From NCBI GenBank assembly GCA_947627655.1, contig CANQWW010000012.1, positions 1 through 32,168 of the forward strand: a stretch of 32,168 bases of DNA. The letters run 5' to 3'. Source of the DNA: an uncultured Acinetobacter sp. Lineage in GTDB: Bacteria; Pseudomonadota; Gammaproteobacteria; Pseudomonadales; Moraxellaceae. Made by a program: the position numbers and the translations under genes. The notes under the pieces are model-generated. The model saw only the letters and a list, made by a program, of their open reading frames with translations. It searched no databases and was not told where the DNA came from. Below are positions 8,837-17,036 of the stretch, piece by piece (position 1 is the stretch's first letter; every line of letters starts with the position of its first letter).

Positions 8837-10105
8837 ATGAATTTAAAATTAAAAACTATAGTGTTTTCTATTGCTTGTGTAATGGGGTCTAGCGTAGTTG
8901 CAGATACTGTAGAAAGTCGCATTGGTGCCTTGGAAGCCGAATTAAATAAGTTAAAAGAACTTCGAGCACAAGATATTAAGCGTGCTGAAGAAAAGATAGC
9001 AAAAGTTGAAGCCAAATCTGATAGCAAAACATCAATTGTGGCAGGCGATACGAGTTTGAAGTTTTACGGTATTGTTCGTATGGATGCTGCTGTTGATTTT
9101 AAAGATACAGCTGCTGCACCATTTGTACAAAACCAGACACCAGATGTGAGTAGAACTCCTGCCGGTAATCGATCAGCATTTACACTAACCGCAACACGTC
9201 TAGGTATGGATTTACTTAAACCGGTAAATGGCACAGATGTAAAAGCGAAAATTGAAATGGACTTTTGGGATGGTGGTGAAGGTAATGGTAAATTACGTAT
9301 TCGTCATGCATATATTGATTTTAATAATTGGTTATTGGGTCAAACCTCTTCAGGTATGGCGAATATTGAAACCAATACTGAAAGTGTGGATTACACCTTA
9401 TTCATGGGCTATTCATGGACCCGTACACCACAAATCCGTTATAACTTCAATTTAGCACCTGCTCATAATTTAAAAGTGGCAGCAGAATATGTGGATTCAA
9501 GGTCTTCAGAGCTTCCAGCTTTAACAGCAAAATATGTATATAACCAGAGTAATTTAACTGCAGTTGCACAGGGTTTTGTTCACGAGAAACGTGCAAGTCT
9601 GACAGTAAATGGTGCTGAACAAGATATTGATAAGCTGGCTTGGAGTGTTGGTGCAGGTCTGAAATTTAAACCGACAGAAAACAACTCCATTCAAGGGCAT
9701 GTGTATCATGTTAAGGGTGATGAAAAATTTGTATCTTATACTGCCCAAACAGGCGGAACTGTAAATGGTTATACCAGCAAAGGCGACTTTAGTGTAAATG
9801 CAAGCCAAAATGATTTAGATCAAAATGAAGTTAATACATATGTGTTGGGTTACTCACATAAATTAAATCATCAATGGCGCACAAACTTTGTGGCATCACT
9901 ATTCGATTTTGATGATTCAACTACTTATGCCAAGAACAATACCGCAGCGAACAAGCGTGTATCAGATTTTGCAGCCAATATTTTCTACACGCCAGTTCCA
10001 AGTGTAGATGTAGGTTTGGAATATCATAATGGAAAACGTGAAAGGTTTGATGGAGAAGAGTTTGATGTATCCAGAATCAACTTTGTAAGCACATATAAAT
10101 TCTAA
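8837..10105 (+). CDS. DcaP-like outer-membrane porin
   Basis: Signal peptide, N-terminal coiled-coil ('VESRIGALEAELNKLKEL'), beta-barrel-like remainder ending in '...INFVSTYKF'. Confidence 0.85.
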   Translation: MNLKLKTIVFSIACVMGSSVVADTVESRIGALEAELNKLKELRAQDIKRAEEKIAKVEAKSDSKTSIVAGDTSLKFYGIVRMDAAVDFKDTAAAPFVQNQTPDVSRTPAGNRSAFTLTATRLGMDLLKPVNGTDVKAKIEMDFWDGGEGNGKLRIRHAYIDFNNWLLGQTSSGMANIETNTESVDYTLFMGYSWTRTPQIRYNFNLAPAHNLKVAAEYVDSRSSELPALTAKYVYNQSNLTAVAQGFVHEKRASLTVNGAEQDIDKLAWSVGAGLKFKPTENNSIQGHVYHVKGDEKFVSYTAQTGGTVNGYTSKGDFSVNASQNDLDQNEVNTYVLGYSHKLNHQWRTNFVASLFDFDDSTTYAKNNTAANKRVSDFAANIFYTPVPSVDVGLEYHNGKRERFDGEEFDVSRINFVSTYKF

Positions 10106-10119
10106 AAAGACCACAAACT

Positions 10120-10146
10120 AGTCAGGGTAAGTGATTCACCCTGACT
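10120..10146 (+). promoter_or_regulatory. Intergenic hairpin downstream of the porin gene
   Basis: AGTCAGGGT-aagtgattc-ACCCTGACT, 9-bp perfect stem; no U-tract. Confidence 0.6.
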
Positions 10147-10165
10147 CATGCAAAATGGAATTCAC

Positions 10166-10891
10166 ATGAACGGTTTAAATAATAAAACAGTAATCATTAC
10201 TGGAGCGCTTGGTGGAATTGCGAAAGCCACGATACAAGCTTTTGATAAATATAACGTAAATTTTATTTTGATTGATGTTGTTGATAAAGATAAAAATTTT
10301 TTATCAACACTAAAAAGTGCATATCAATATTTTAAGTGTGATATTTCGTCTTCAGATGCCATTGATCAAATTAAGTCACGAGTTGAAGCACAGTTTAAAA
10401 CCATTGACTTCATTATTCATGCGGCAGGTTTATATCAGCACATTGAGCTTGCAGACTTAAGTTATGAAGAGTGGAACCGTCAAATTACAGTAAATTTAAA
10501 TGCTAATTATTATTTGATTAAGAGCTTTCTACCGCTTTTGGCAGCACAAAGCTCCATTGTAAATATTTCATCTATCGCAGGTCATCAGGGCAGTATTGCG
10601 CATACTGCTTATGCCACAGCAAAAGGTGGAGTTTTGGCATTAACTAAAAGTTTGGCTATCGAGCTTGCGCCCAAGACCCGAGTAAATACGATTTCCCCTG
10701 GGCTTATTGATACGGCCATGATGCAAGGAATGTGTGACGAAAAACGCAATGGAATGATTCAAACCACTCCACTAAAACGATTAGGTCAACCAGATGAAAT
10801 TGCAGAAGTCATTAAGTTTTTGTGTAGTTCAGGGGCATCCTATATTACAGGTGAAAATATTCATGTAAATGGTGGTTTGTATCGTGAATAG
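10166..10891 (+). CDS. Short-chain dehydrogenase/reductase (SDR)
   Basis: 'TGALGGIA' cofactor motif, 'HAAG', 'SSIAGHQGSIAHTAYATAKGG' YxxxK. ORF track starts 10148; internal ATG 10166 is plausible. Confidence 0.88.
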   Translation: MNGLNNKTVIITGALGGIAKATIQAFDKYNVNFILIDVVDKDKNFLSTLKSAYQYFKCDISSSDAIDQIKSRVEAQFKTIDFIIHAAGLYQHIELADLSYEEWNRQITVNLNANYYLIKSFLPLLAAQSSIVNISSIAGHQGSIAHTAYATAKGGVLALTKSLAIELAPKTRVNTISPGLIDTAMMQGMCDEKRNGMIQTTPLKRLGQPDEIAEVIKFLCSSGASYITGENIHVNGGLYRE

Positions 10892-11324
10892 CAGTATGCA
10901 GTTTTCTGAAGTGACACGCCCCATTTCTTGGGGTGAAATGGATTTGTTTGGACATCTCAACAACGTGCATTATTTGCGTTATATGGAAGATGCGCGGATT
11001 GCATTTTTAGAACAATTTAATTTTTTTCAAGAAAACTTATATAGCGTCATTCTAAAAAATGAATGTGACTATAAAGCACCTGTCATTTATCCAGATCATC
11101 TTATTACTCGTTCCTTTGTGACTCATGTGGGCCATACAAGTTTCTGTATGTTGTATGAAATTTACAGTAAAGCACAGCATAAAATAGTAGCTGTAGGAAA
11201 AAGTGTGATTGTAATTGTTAATCAAAGCAACTTTGAAAAACAGCCTATTCCAAACCATATCAAAGAGAAAATTCAAGCTTATATGACACAATTTACGTAT
11301 GGGAGTTTCGATGAGCAAGCATAA
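10884..11324 (+). CDS. 4HBT-fold acyl-CoA thioesterase
   Basis: 'SWGEMDLFGHLNNVHYLRYMEDARIAFLE' hot-dog thioesterase signature. GTG at 10884 overlaps the upstream stop; ATG 10896 is the alternative. Confidence 0.85.
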   Translation: MNSSMQFSEVTRPISWGEMDLFGHLNNVHYLRYMEDARIAFLEQFNFFQENLYSVILKNECDYKAPVIYPDHLITRSFVTHVGHTSFCMLYEIYSKAQHKIVAVGKSVIVIVNQSNFEKQPIPNHIKEKIQAYMTQFTYGSFDEQA

Positions 11325-12045
11325 TAAAGTTGCCATGATCACTGGTGCTGCATCTGGGATTGGTCGTGAAGTTGCAAGACGCCTGGCACAAGAAGGTTGT
11401 GATCTTTGCCTAATTGATCTTAATGAAGAATTACTTGAACAACTTAAGATTGAATTAGAGACATCTACCCAGATCGCTATTTATACAGGTGATGTTACTA
11501 ATCATTCATTTATTCAGCACGTTGTGCAGGATATTCAACAAAATTTTGGCCGTTTAGATTTTGCGTTAAATAATGCCGGAGTAACCACTCCTGCGAATGC
11601 GGTGACGGACATATCGATTGAAGAATGGCATAGGGTGATGAATATTAATGTGAATAGTTTATACTATTGCATGCACTATCAAATTCCCTTGATGTTGAAG
11701 AACTCGGGTGGTTCGATCGTGAATATGTCATCCATGTTAGGGTTAATTGCTACGAAAAATCGTGCACCGTATGTTACGAGTAAGCATGCAGTTACAGGTA
11801 TGACTAAAGCAGTGGCCCTTGATTATGCTGCGCAAAATATACGTGTGAACTCGGTTCATCCTGGATATATTGCAACACCATTAATTGCACATATTGATCA
11901 CCAAATTTTGGCTGAAAAACATCCGGTAAGGCGTTTAGGCACGGCGAGTGAAGTGGCAGCTTTGGTAAGTTTTTTATTTTCAGAGGAATCTAAATTTATA
12001 ACAGGTTCTCAATATGTTATCGATGGTGGCTACTCCATCCAATAA
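11311..12045 (+). CDS. Short-chain dehydrogenase/reductase (SDR)
   Basis: TGAASGIG, NNAG, S...YVTSK catalytic motifs; start overlaps the end of the thioesterase gene. Confidence 0.92.
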   Translation: MSKHNKVAMITGAASGIGREVARRLAQEGCDLCLIDLNEELLEQLKIELETSTQIAIYTGDVTNHSFIQHVVQDIQQNFGRLDFALNNAGVTTPANAVTDISIEEWHRVMNINVNSLYYCMHYQIPLMLKNSGGSIVNMSSMLGLIATKNRAPYVTSKHAVTGMTKAVALDYAAQNIRVNSVHPGYIATPLIAHIDHQILAEKHPVRRLGTASEVAALVSFLFSEESKFITGSQYVIDGGYSIQ

Positions 12046-12425
12046 AAATATACAACTTATAAAGTGCTGATTTAGCTATTAATCATTTCAATAGAGGTAG
12101 ATTTCTGAAATCAGCATTCACTTTGGCATTTGATTTATAAAAGATTTTATTTAATTAAATAAGGCTTATGCTCCTTTCTACTTAAGGACTATCTATAAGC
12201 TACTGTAAAATAATAATTTTAAAGGGGGAGTGTAACTGTTTCTGTATAAGAGGGATAAATCTTCTATTTCCCTTAATCATCTCTCCAAATAAAGTCAATA
12301 TAACTTGACAAAAATCCCTCATCTGACAGACTTTTCAGTCATAAATAGCAGGGCATAGCCCCTTATTTCTTTACTTTAGAAATGATGCAATAAGCTACTA
12401 TGCCGATTAGTGTTTGGAAATCTGT

Positions 12426-13010
12426 ATGACTCTAGCCCGCCACGAAAAAATTTCTTTGTTGAAACAGAAGGTTTTAGAAGTGACTGAGAAGCTGCTGCTA
12501 GAAAATAATCAGGAGATCGTGGTGGGGGAGCTTGCTGAAGAACTCGATATTGCAAAGGGAACAATCTACAAATATTTTCAATGCAAAAATCAACTCTATC
12601 TTGAATTATTGATTTTAAATGAAAAACGCTTACTAGAAATCGCAGTAAATTATAAGAATGATGTCCAGCAAGGTATTACCCAATTCATGCTCTACCATAT
12701 GATGAATGCCAACCGTACAGTGCTGTTTAATACTATTGAAGAACGGATCACCAGTCAGGAGAGGGGACTAAAAAATAAGTTTGAAGAACTATATGAAGTT
12801 CGTGAAAAAAGAATTTTGGAAGTCAAAGATATTACGATTGAATATTTGATCACTCGGAACTGTTCGATCACTGTTCGTGACTATCTGTCCTATGTCTGGA
12901 CTATCACCCATGGTGCCTGTCTGTTACTTAGTTCAACCTATTATCAGAAATCAATTGGTGAGCGCACTGATTTAATAAATTTTTATGTTAAACAGTCACT
13001 TAATGTCTAA
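12426..13010 (+). CDS. TetR/AcrR family transcriptional regulator
   Basis: N-terminal HTH 'IVVGELAEELDIAKGTIYKYFQCKNQLYLELL'. ORF track starts at 12414; ATG 12426 is preferred. Confidence 0.88.
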   Translation: MTLARHEKISLLKQKVLEVTEKLLLENNQEIVVGELAEELDIAKGTIYKYFQCKNQLYLELLILNEKRLLEIAVNYKNDVQQGITQFMLYHMMNANRTVLFNTIEERITSQERGLKNKFEELYEVREKRILEVKDITIEYLITRNCSITVRDYLSYVWTITHGACLLLSSTYYQKSIGERTDLINFYVKQSLNV

Positions 13011-13436
13011 ATGATCTGGGGTTAAATCATTAGGCCAGTCCATTTCTAGAATACGTCGAAGTTCGATTACATTTTCAGCACCAATATGTTTTTTTAGTTC
13101 TTCTTCTGCATGATTCATTTCTGCAATGGCAACTGATGCCATTTTCTGTCCCTTGTCACTAAATTGTACCATCTTGATTCTCTTGTCTTTTGAGCTGTCC
13201 AAGAGTTCTAAAAAACCGGAGTGAATACCTTCATTTACTAATTGATGAACTGCTTGCCTAGAGATTTTTAGACGACGTGCTAATTCTGACATTGGCACAG
13301 GAGCATTGCCTAAATAACCATAAAGACGTGCCATAGAAGGGGTGACATAACCATAACCATTCTTTTCTGCATTCTGTATTAAATGTTCTTCAATCCATTC
13401 CAGGCGGCTACGAAGTAGTACTCTTAGTGATTTCAC
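12996..13436 (-). CDS. MarR family transcriptional regulator
   Basis: Winged-helix 'VPMSELARRLKISRQAVHQLVNEGIHSGFLELLDSSKDKRIKMVQFSDKG'; divergent from the MFS gene it probably controls. Confidence 0.88.
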   Translation of the reverse strand: MKSLRVLLRSRLEWIEEHLIQNAEKNGYGYVTPSMARLYGYLGNAPVPMSELARRLKISRQAVHQLVNEGIHSGFLELLDSSKDKRIKMVQFSDKGQKMASVAIAEMNHAEEELKKHIGAENVIELRRILEMDWPNDLTPDHLDIK

Positions 13437-13522
13437 AATTTTAGTTACATTAAAAAAACTTAATTAATATAACAAAAAAATATTTTTTTGCACGCCTAAT
13501 ACTTTTGGCTAATCCAAATAAC

Positions 13523-13538
13523 GTCAAGTTTACTTGAC
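13523..13538. promoter_or_regulatory. Candidate MarR operator overlapping a -35 element
   Basis: Perfect palindrome GTCAAGT-TT-ACTTGAC in the marR/MFS intergenic region; TTGACA (13534-13539), 17-nt spacer, TAATGT (13557-13562). Confidence 0.65.
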
Positions 13539-13601
13539 ATTATATTCAGGTCAACTTAATGTATTTTGGCTAGGACAGCACAACAAAAAAAGGTACGTTG
13601 A

Positions 13602-14819
13602 ATGGAACAACAACACAATACACAGCGTAATGCTGTCATGACGATTCTTATTTGTTTCCTCATTGCATTTATTGAGGGAATTGATTTGCAATCAGCGGGT
13701 GTCGCAGCCGCAGGTGTCGGTGCACATTTTGGCTTAGATAAACCCGCTTTAGGGCTATTCTTTAGTGCTGCCATTTTGGGCTTACTACCAGGTGGGATTA
13801 TCGGTGGTCGTTTGGGGGATCGAATTGGTCGTAAAAAAATCCTCATTATTTCAGTCGCATTGTTTGGCTTATTTTCTATTTTCACTGCATGGGTCACATC
13901 TTATCCTGGCTTATTGTTTGCACGTTTTATGACAGGTGTAGGTTTAGGCGCTGCCTTACCCAATTTGGTGGCATTGGCTTCTGAAGCGGTAAGCGATAAA
14001 GCACGTGGTCGCGCCATTTCGTTGATGTATTGCGGTATGCCAATTGGCGGTATTGCGGTGTCATTATTGGCAAGTACTTCACTTGCAGCAGATTGGAAAG
14101 TGATTTTCTATGTCGGTGGTGTGCTGCCTTTACTGGTTATTCCATTGATGATGTGGTTTTTACCTGAATCACGTGCTTTCTTGGTGACCCAACAAGCCGA
14201 TCAGCATATTGCTAAAACCAAATTTAGTGATTTATTCAACCAGTATTTCCGTACACCAACCTTACTGCTTTGGGTCGGATACTTCTTCACCATGATGGTG
14301 GTGTACATGTTGCTGAATTGGCTACCAACACTACTCATGGAATTAGGCTTTAAAAAGCAAGAAGCAACCATGGTGCAAATGTTCTTCTCGGTAGGTGCAT
14401 TCATCGGCACGATTGTTCTTGGTATTTTGGTTGATCGCTGGAAAATGAAAAATGTGATTTTACTGATGTACAGCGGAATTGTACTGGGTTTAATTGCGTT
14501 AAACAGCTTCGATACAGTCACTGGTATGTACTTTGCGGGTGCCTTAGTTGGTTGCTTCACTATCGGTGGACAGATGGTGCTGTATGCGCTAGGCAGTCAG
14601 GTTTATCCAACGCAAATGCGAGGTACCGGTGTAGGTACTGCAATGACAGTTGGTCGCTTCGGTGCGATGGCAGGCCCAGCAGTAGCGGGTCAGTTCCTGG
14701 CGATGGGCAACGGCGCGACCGGCCTGATCGCGACCTGTATTCCAGGCATCGTCATTGCGGCGGTTTTGATTCTGATTTTATTGGGCACTATGCAAAAACG
14801 TGCTCAAGCACAAGCTTAA
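13602..14819 (+). CDS. MFS transporter, aromatic acid:H+ symporter (AAHS)/MhpT-like
   Basis: 'FIEGIDLQSAGVAAAGVGAHFGLDK', 'GGRLGDRIGRKKILI', 'ARFMTGVGLGAALPNLVALASEA' characteristic of MhpT/PcaK-like permeases. Confidence 0.88.
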   Translation: MEQQHNTQRNAVMTILICFLIAFIEGIDLQSAGVAAAGVGAHFGLDKPALGLFFSAAILGLLPGGIIGGRLGDRIGRKKILIISVALFGLFSIFTAWVTSYPGLLFARFMTGVGLGAALPNLVALASEAVSDKARGRAISLMYCGMPIGGIAVSLLASTSLAADWKVIFYVGGVLPLLVIPLMMWFLPESRAFLVTQQADQHIAKTKFSDLFNQYFRTPTLLLWVGYFFTMMVVYMLLNWLPTLLMELGFKKQEATMVQMFFSVGAFIGTIVLGILVDRWKMKNVILLMYSGIVLGLIALNSFDTVTGMYFAGALVGCFTIGGQMVLYALGSQVYPTQMRGTGVGTAMTVGRFGAMAGPAVAGQFLAMGNGATGLIATCIPGIVIAAVLILILLGTMQKRAQAQA

Positions 14820-14883
14820 AACATGAGATGCAGTACCGGTCAGAAGATGGGGAACTGCAGCAATTTATTCAAATAAAGGGAAG

Positions 14884-16962
14884 ATGGGCATGAGTTCTGT
14901 AAATCAAGTTCTGATTGAAACGCAAGGCAGCGTAGGCATTGTGAATTTTAAAACGGATAAATTAAATGTGTTATCCCATGCATTACGTTCAGATCTCTAT
15001 CAGGCTGTGCAGCTGCTGCTGGCAGATGACGCTGTAGAATCGATTGTTCTATCTGGTTCTGCAAAAGCATTTAGTGCAGGGGCTGATATTGCCGAGTTTT
15101 CTGCAGGTACCCATCTCAACTTCCCATCATTACATGATTTAGTAAATACTATTTCTGATTCAGCCAAACCAGTTATTGCAGCAATTTCAGGTACGGCGCT
15201 GGGTGGAGGTTTGGAACTGGCTTTGGCTTGTCATCATCGTGTCGTGCATGAAAAAGCACAACTAGCGTTACCAGAAGTACACCTCGGTTTGTTGCCAGGT
15301 GCGGCCGGTACCCAGTTATTGCCACGTTATATCGGTGTTGTTGCAGCATTAGAGGCCATTCAATCTGGTAAGCCATTAAAACTGACAGCGCTGGCAGAGA
15401 CTACTTTGATTGATGTACTGACTGCGGGCGATGTGAAACAGGCAGCGATTCAATTTGCTGCGGCAGTAAAAGTAGCTGCACATATTAAGCACAATACATT
15501 AGAACTGAATGAAGAATTAAAAACACTGTTGCAAGGCAAGCGTGAAGCGGCAGGCAATAAGCCACAAAACGTGGTGCAGCATGCGATTATCGATGCAGTT
15601 GAAGCAGCTGCAACTTTGGAGTTTGAACCAGGCTTTGCCAAAGAACAGGCTTTGTTCCAGCAATTAGCAACATCTGATGTGTCTAAAAGCTTACGCCATG
15701 CCTTCTTTGCAGAACGTGAAGTCAAAAATATTCCAGGTCTCGATGCTGCTGCAAAAGCAAAAAATATTGAAAAAATCGCAGTGATCGGTGCCGGCACCAT
15801 GGGTAGCGGTATTGCAATCTGCTTCCTGCAGGCTGGTTATCCAGTCACCCTGATTGAAAACCAGCAGGCAGGTCTGGATCGTGGTCTGTCTTTAATTAAC
15901 AAACATTTTGCTGGTCAGGTGGCAAAAGGCCGTTTGACTGAAGAAAAAGCCCAAGCCATTCAGGCGAACTTAAGCACCAGTCTGGATTACAGCGCACTGG
16001 CAAATGTCGATCTGGCTTTAGAAGCAGTGTTTGAAGACTGGGATGTGAAAACCGCTGTTTTAAAACAGATGGATCAATACCTGCCTGCACACGCAGTACT
16101 GGCAAGCAACACGTCTACATTAGATCTAAATGAATTAGCTCATCAGACCTCACGTCCAACGTCTGTAGTCGGCTTACATTTCTTTAGTCCGGCGCAAATT
16201 ATGCCGCTGTTAGAAGTCATTCGTACTCATGCCACAGATGACGCAACGTTGATGACTGCTTTAGAAATTGGCAAATGTCTACGCAAGGTAGCGGTAGTCG
16301 CTGGCGTATGCGATGGCTTTATTGGCAACCGCATGCTGAATGAATATCTGCGTATTGCTGGCATGCTGATTGATGCTGGTGCATCGCCTTATCAAATCGA
16401 TACTGCGTTGGAAAATTGGGGTATGGCGATGGGTCCATTCCGCATGTGTGATATGGCAGGGAACGATATTGGTTACCTGATTCGTAAACAGCAGCTGAAA
16501 GTAAATCCGAATAAGAAATTCTCTGGTATCGCAGATCAGTTGGTTGAAGCAAAACGTCTTGGACAGAAAACCAAAAAAGGTTGGTACGACTACAGCAGTG
16601 GTAACCGTCGTGGAGATCAGGATGCCAACGTGCTGGCGATGATTGATGCTTACCGTGCTGAAAAAGGCATTCAGGTGCGTGCGTTTAGCGATGCAGAAAT
16701 CGTTGAACGCTGTATCTATGCCTTGGCCAATGAAGGTTTCCGTCTGTTGGAAGAAGGTATAGCGATCCGCCGCTCTGATATCGATGTGGTTTATCTGGCT
16801 GGTTATGGCTTCCCACGCTGGCGTGGTGGCCCGATGTTCTATGTAGCAGAACAGGGTCTGAACCACATGGCAGCAGCTATGCAGCAATTTGCCCAAGATC
16901 CATGTACTGATGCGGAGTTCTGGCAAGTACCAGCCTTACTGGCAGAGTCACTCGCTGCTTAA
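14884..16962 (+). CDS. Bifunctional enoyl-CoA hydratase / 3-hydroxyacyl-CoA dehydrogenase (FadB-like)
   Basis: N-terminal crotonase domain ('AFSAGADIAEF', 'LGGGLELALACHHRV') and C-terminal HADH domain ('IGAGTMGSGIA', 'VVGLHFFSPAQIMPLLEVI'). ATG 14890 is an alternative start. Confidence 0.92.
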   Translation: MGMSSVNQVLIETQGSVGIVNFKTDKLNVLSHALRSDLYQAVQLLLADDAVESIVLSGSAKAFSAGADIAEFSAGTHLNFPSLHDLVNTISDSAKPVIAAISGTALGGGLELALACHHRVVHEKAQLALPEVHLGLLPGAAGTQLLPRYIGVVAALEAIQSGKPLKLTALAETTLIDVLTAGDVKQAAIQFAAAVKVAAHIKHNTLELNEELKTLLQGKREAAGNKPQNVVQHAIIDAVEAAATLEFEPGFAKEQALFQQLATSDVSKSLRHAFFAEREVKNIPGLDAAAKAKNIEKIAVIGAGTMGSGIAICFLQAGYPVTLIENQQAGLDRGLSLINKHFAGQVAKGRLTEEKAQAIQANLSTSLDYSALANVDLALEAVFEDWDVKTAVLKQMDQYLPAHAVLASNTSTLDLNELAHQTSRPTSVVGLHFFSPAQIMPLLEVIRTHATDDATLMTALEIGKCLRKVAVVAGVCDGFIGNRMLNEYLRIAGMLIDAGASPYQIDTALENWGMAMGPFRMCDMAGNDIGYLIRKQQLKVNPNKKFSGIADQLVEAKRLGQKTKKGWYDYSSGNRRGDQDANVLAMIDAYRAEKGIQVRAFSDAEIVERCIYALANEGFRLLEEGIAIRRSDIDVVYLAGYGFPRWRGGPMFYVAEQGLNHMAAAMQQFAQDPCTDAEFWQVPALLAESLAA

Positions 16963-17036
16963 GCAATGCAACTTGATTAAAGAATAAAAATGGTGACTTA
17001 GTCATAAACAGAACTGGGCACCCAGGGGGTAACATA

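Noticed and set aside
13550-13590. TTGGCTAGGACAGCA considered as a second sigma-54 promoter
   Set aside because: GG-GC spacing is wrong (GC too close) and a better sigma-70-type promoter is present.
14552-14893. Plus-strand 113-aa ORF overlapping the end of the MFS gene
   Set aside because: Out-of-frame overlap with a conserved transporter; Arg/Ser-rich composition typical of a spurious frame.
16279-16926. Minus-strand 215-aa ORF antisense to the FadB-like gene
   Set aside because: Overlaps a strongly supported gene; no recognisable domain; typical shadow ORF.
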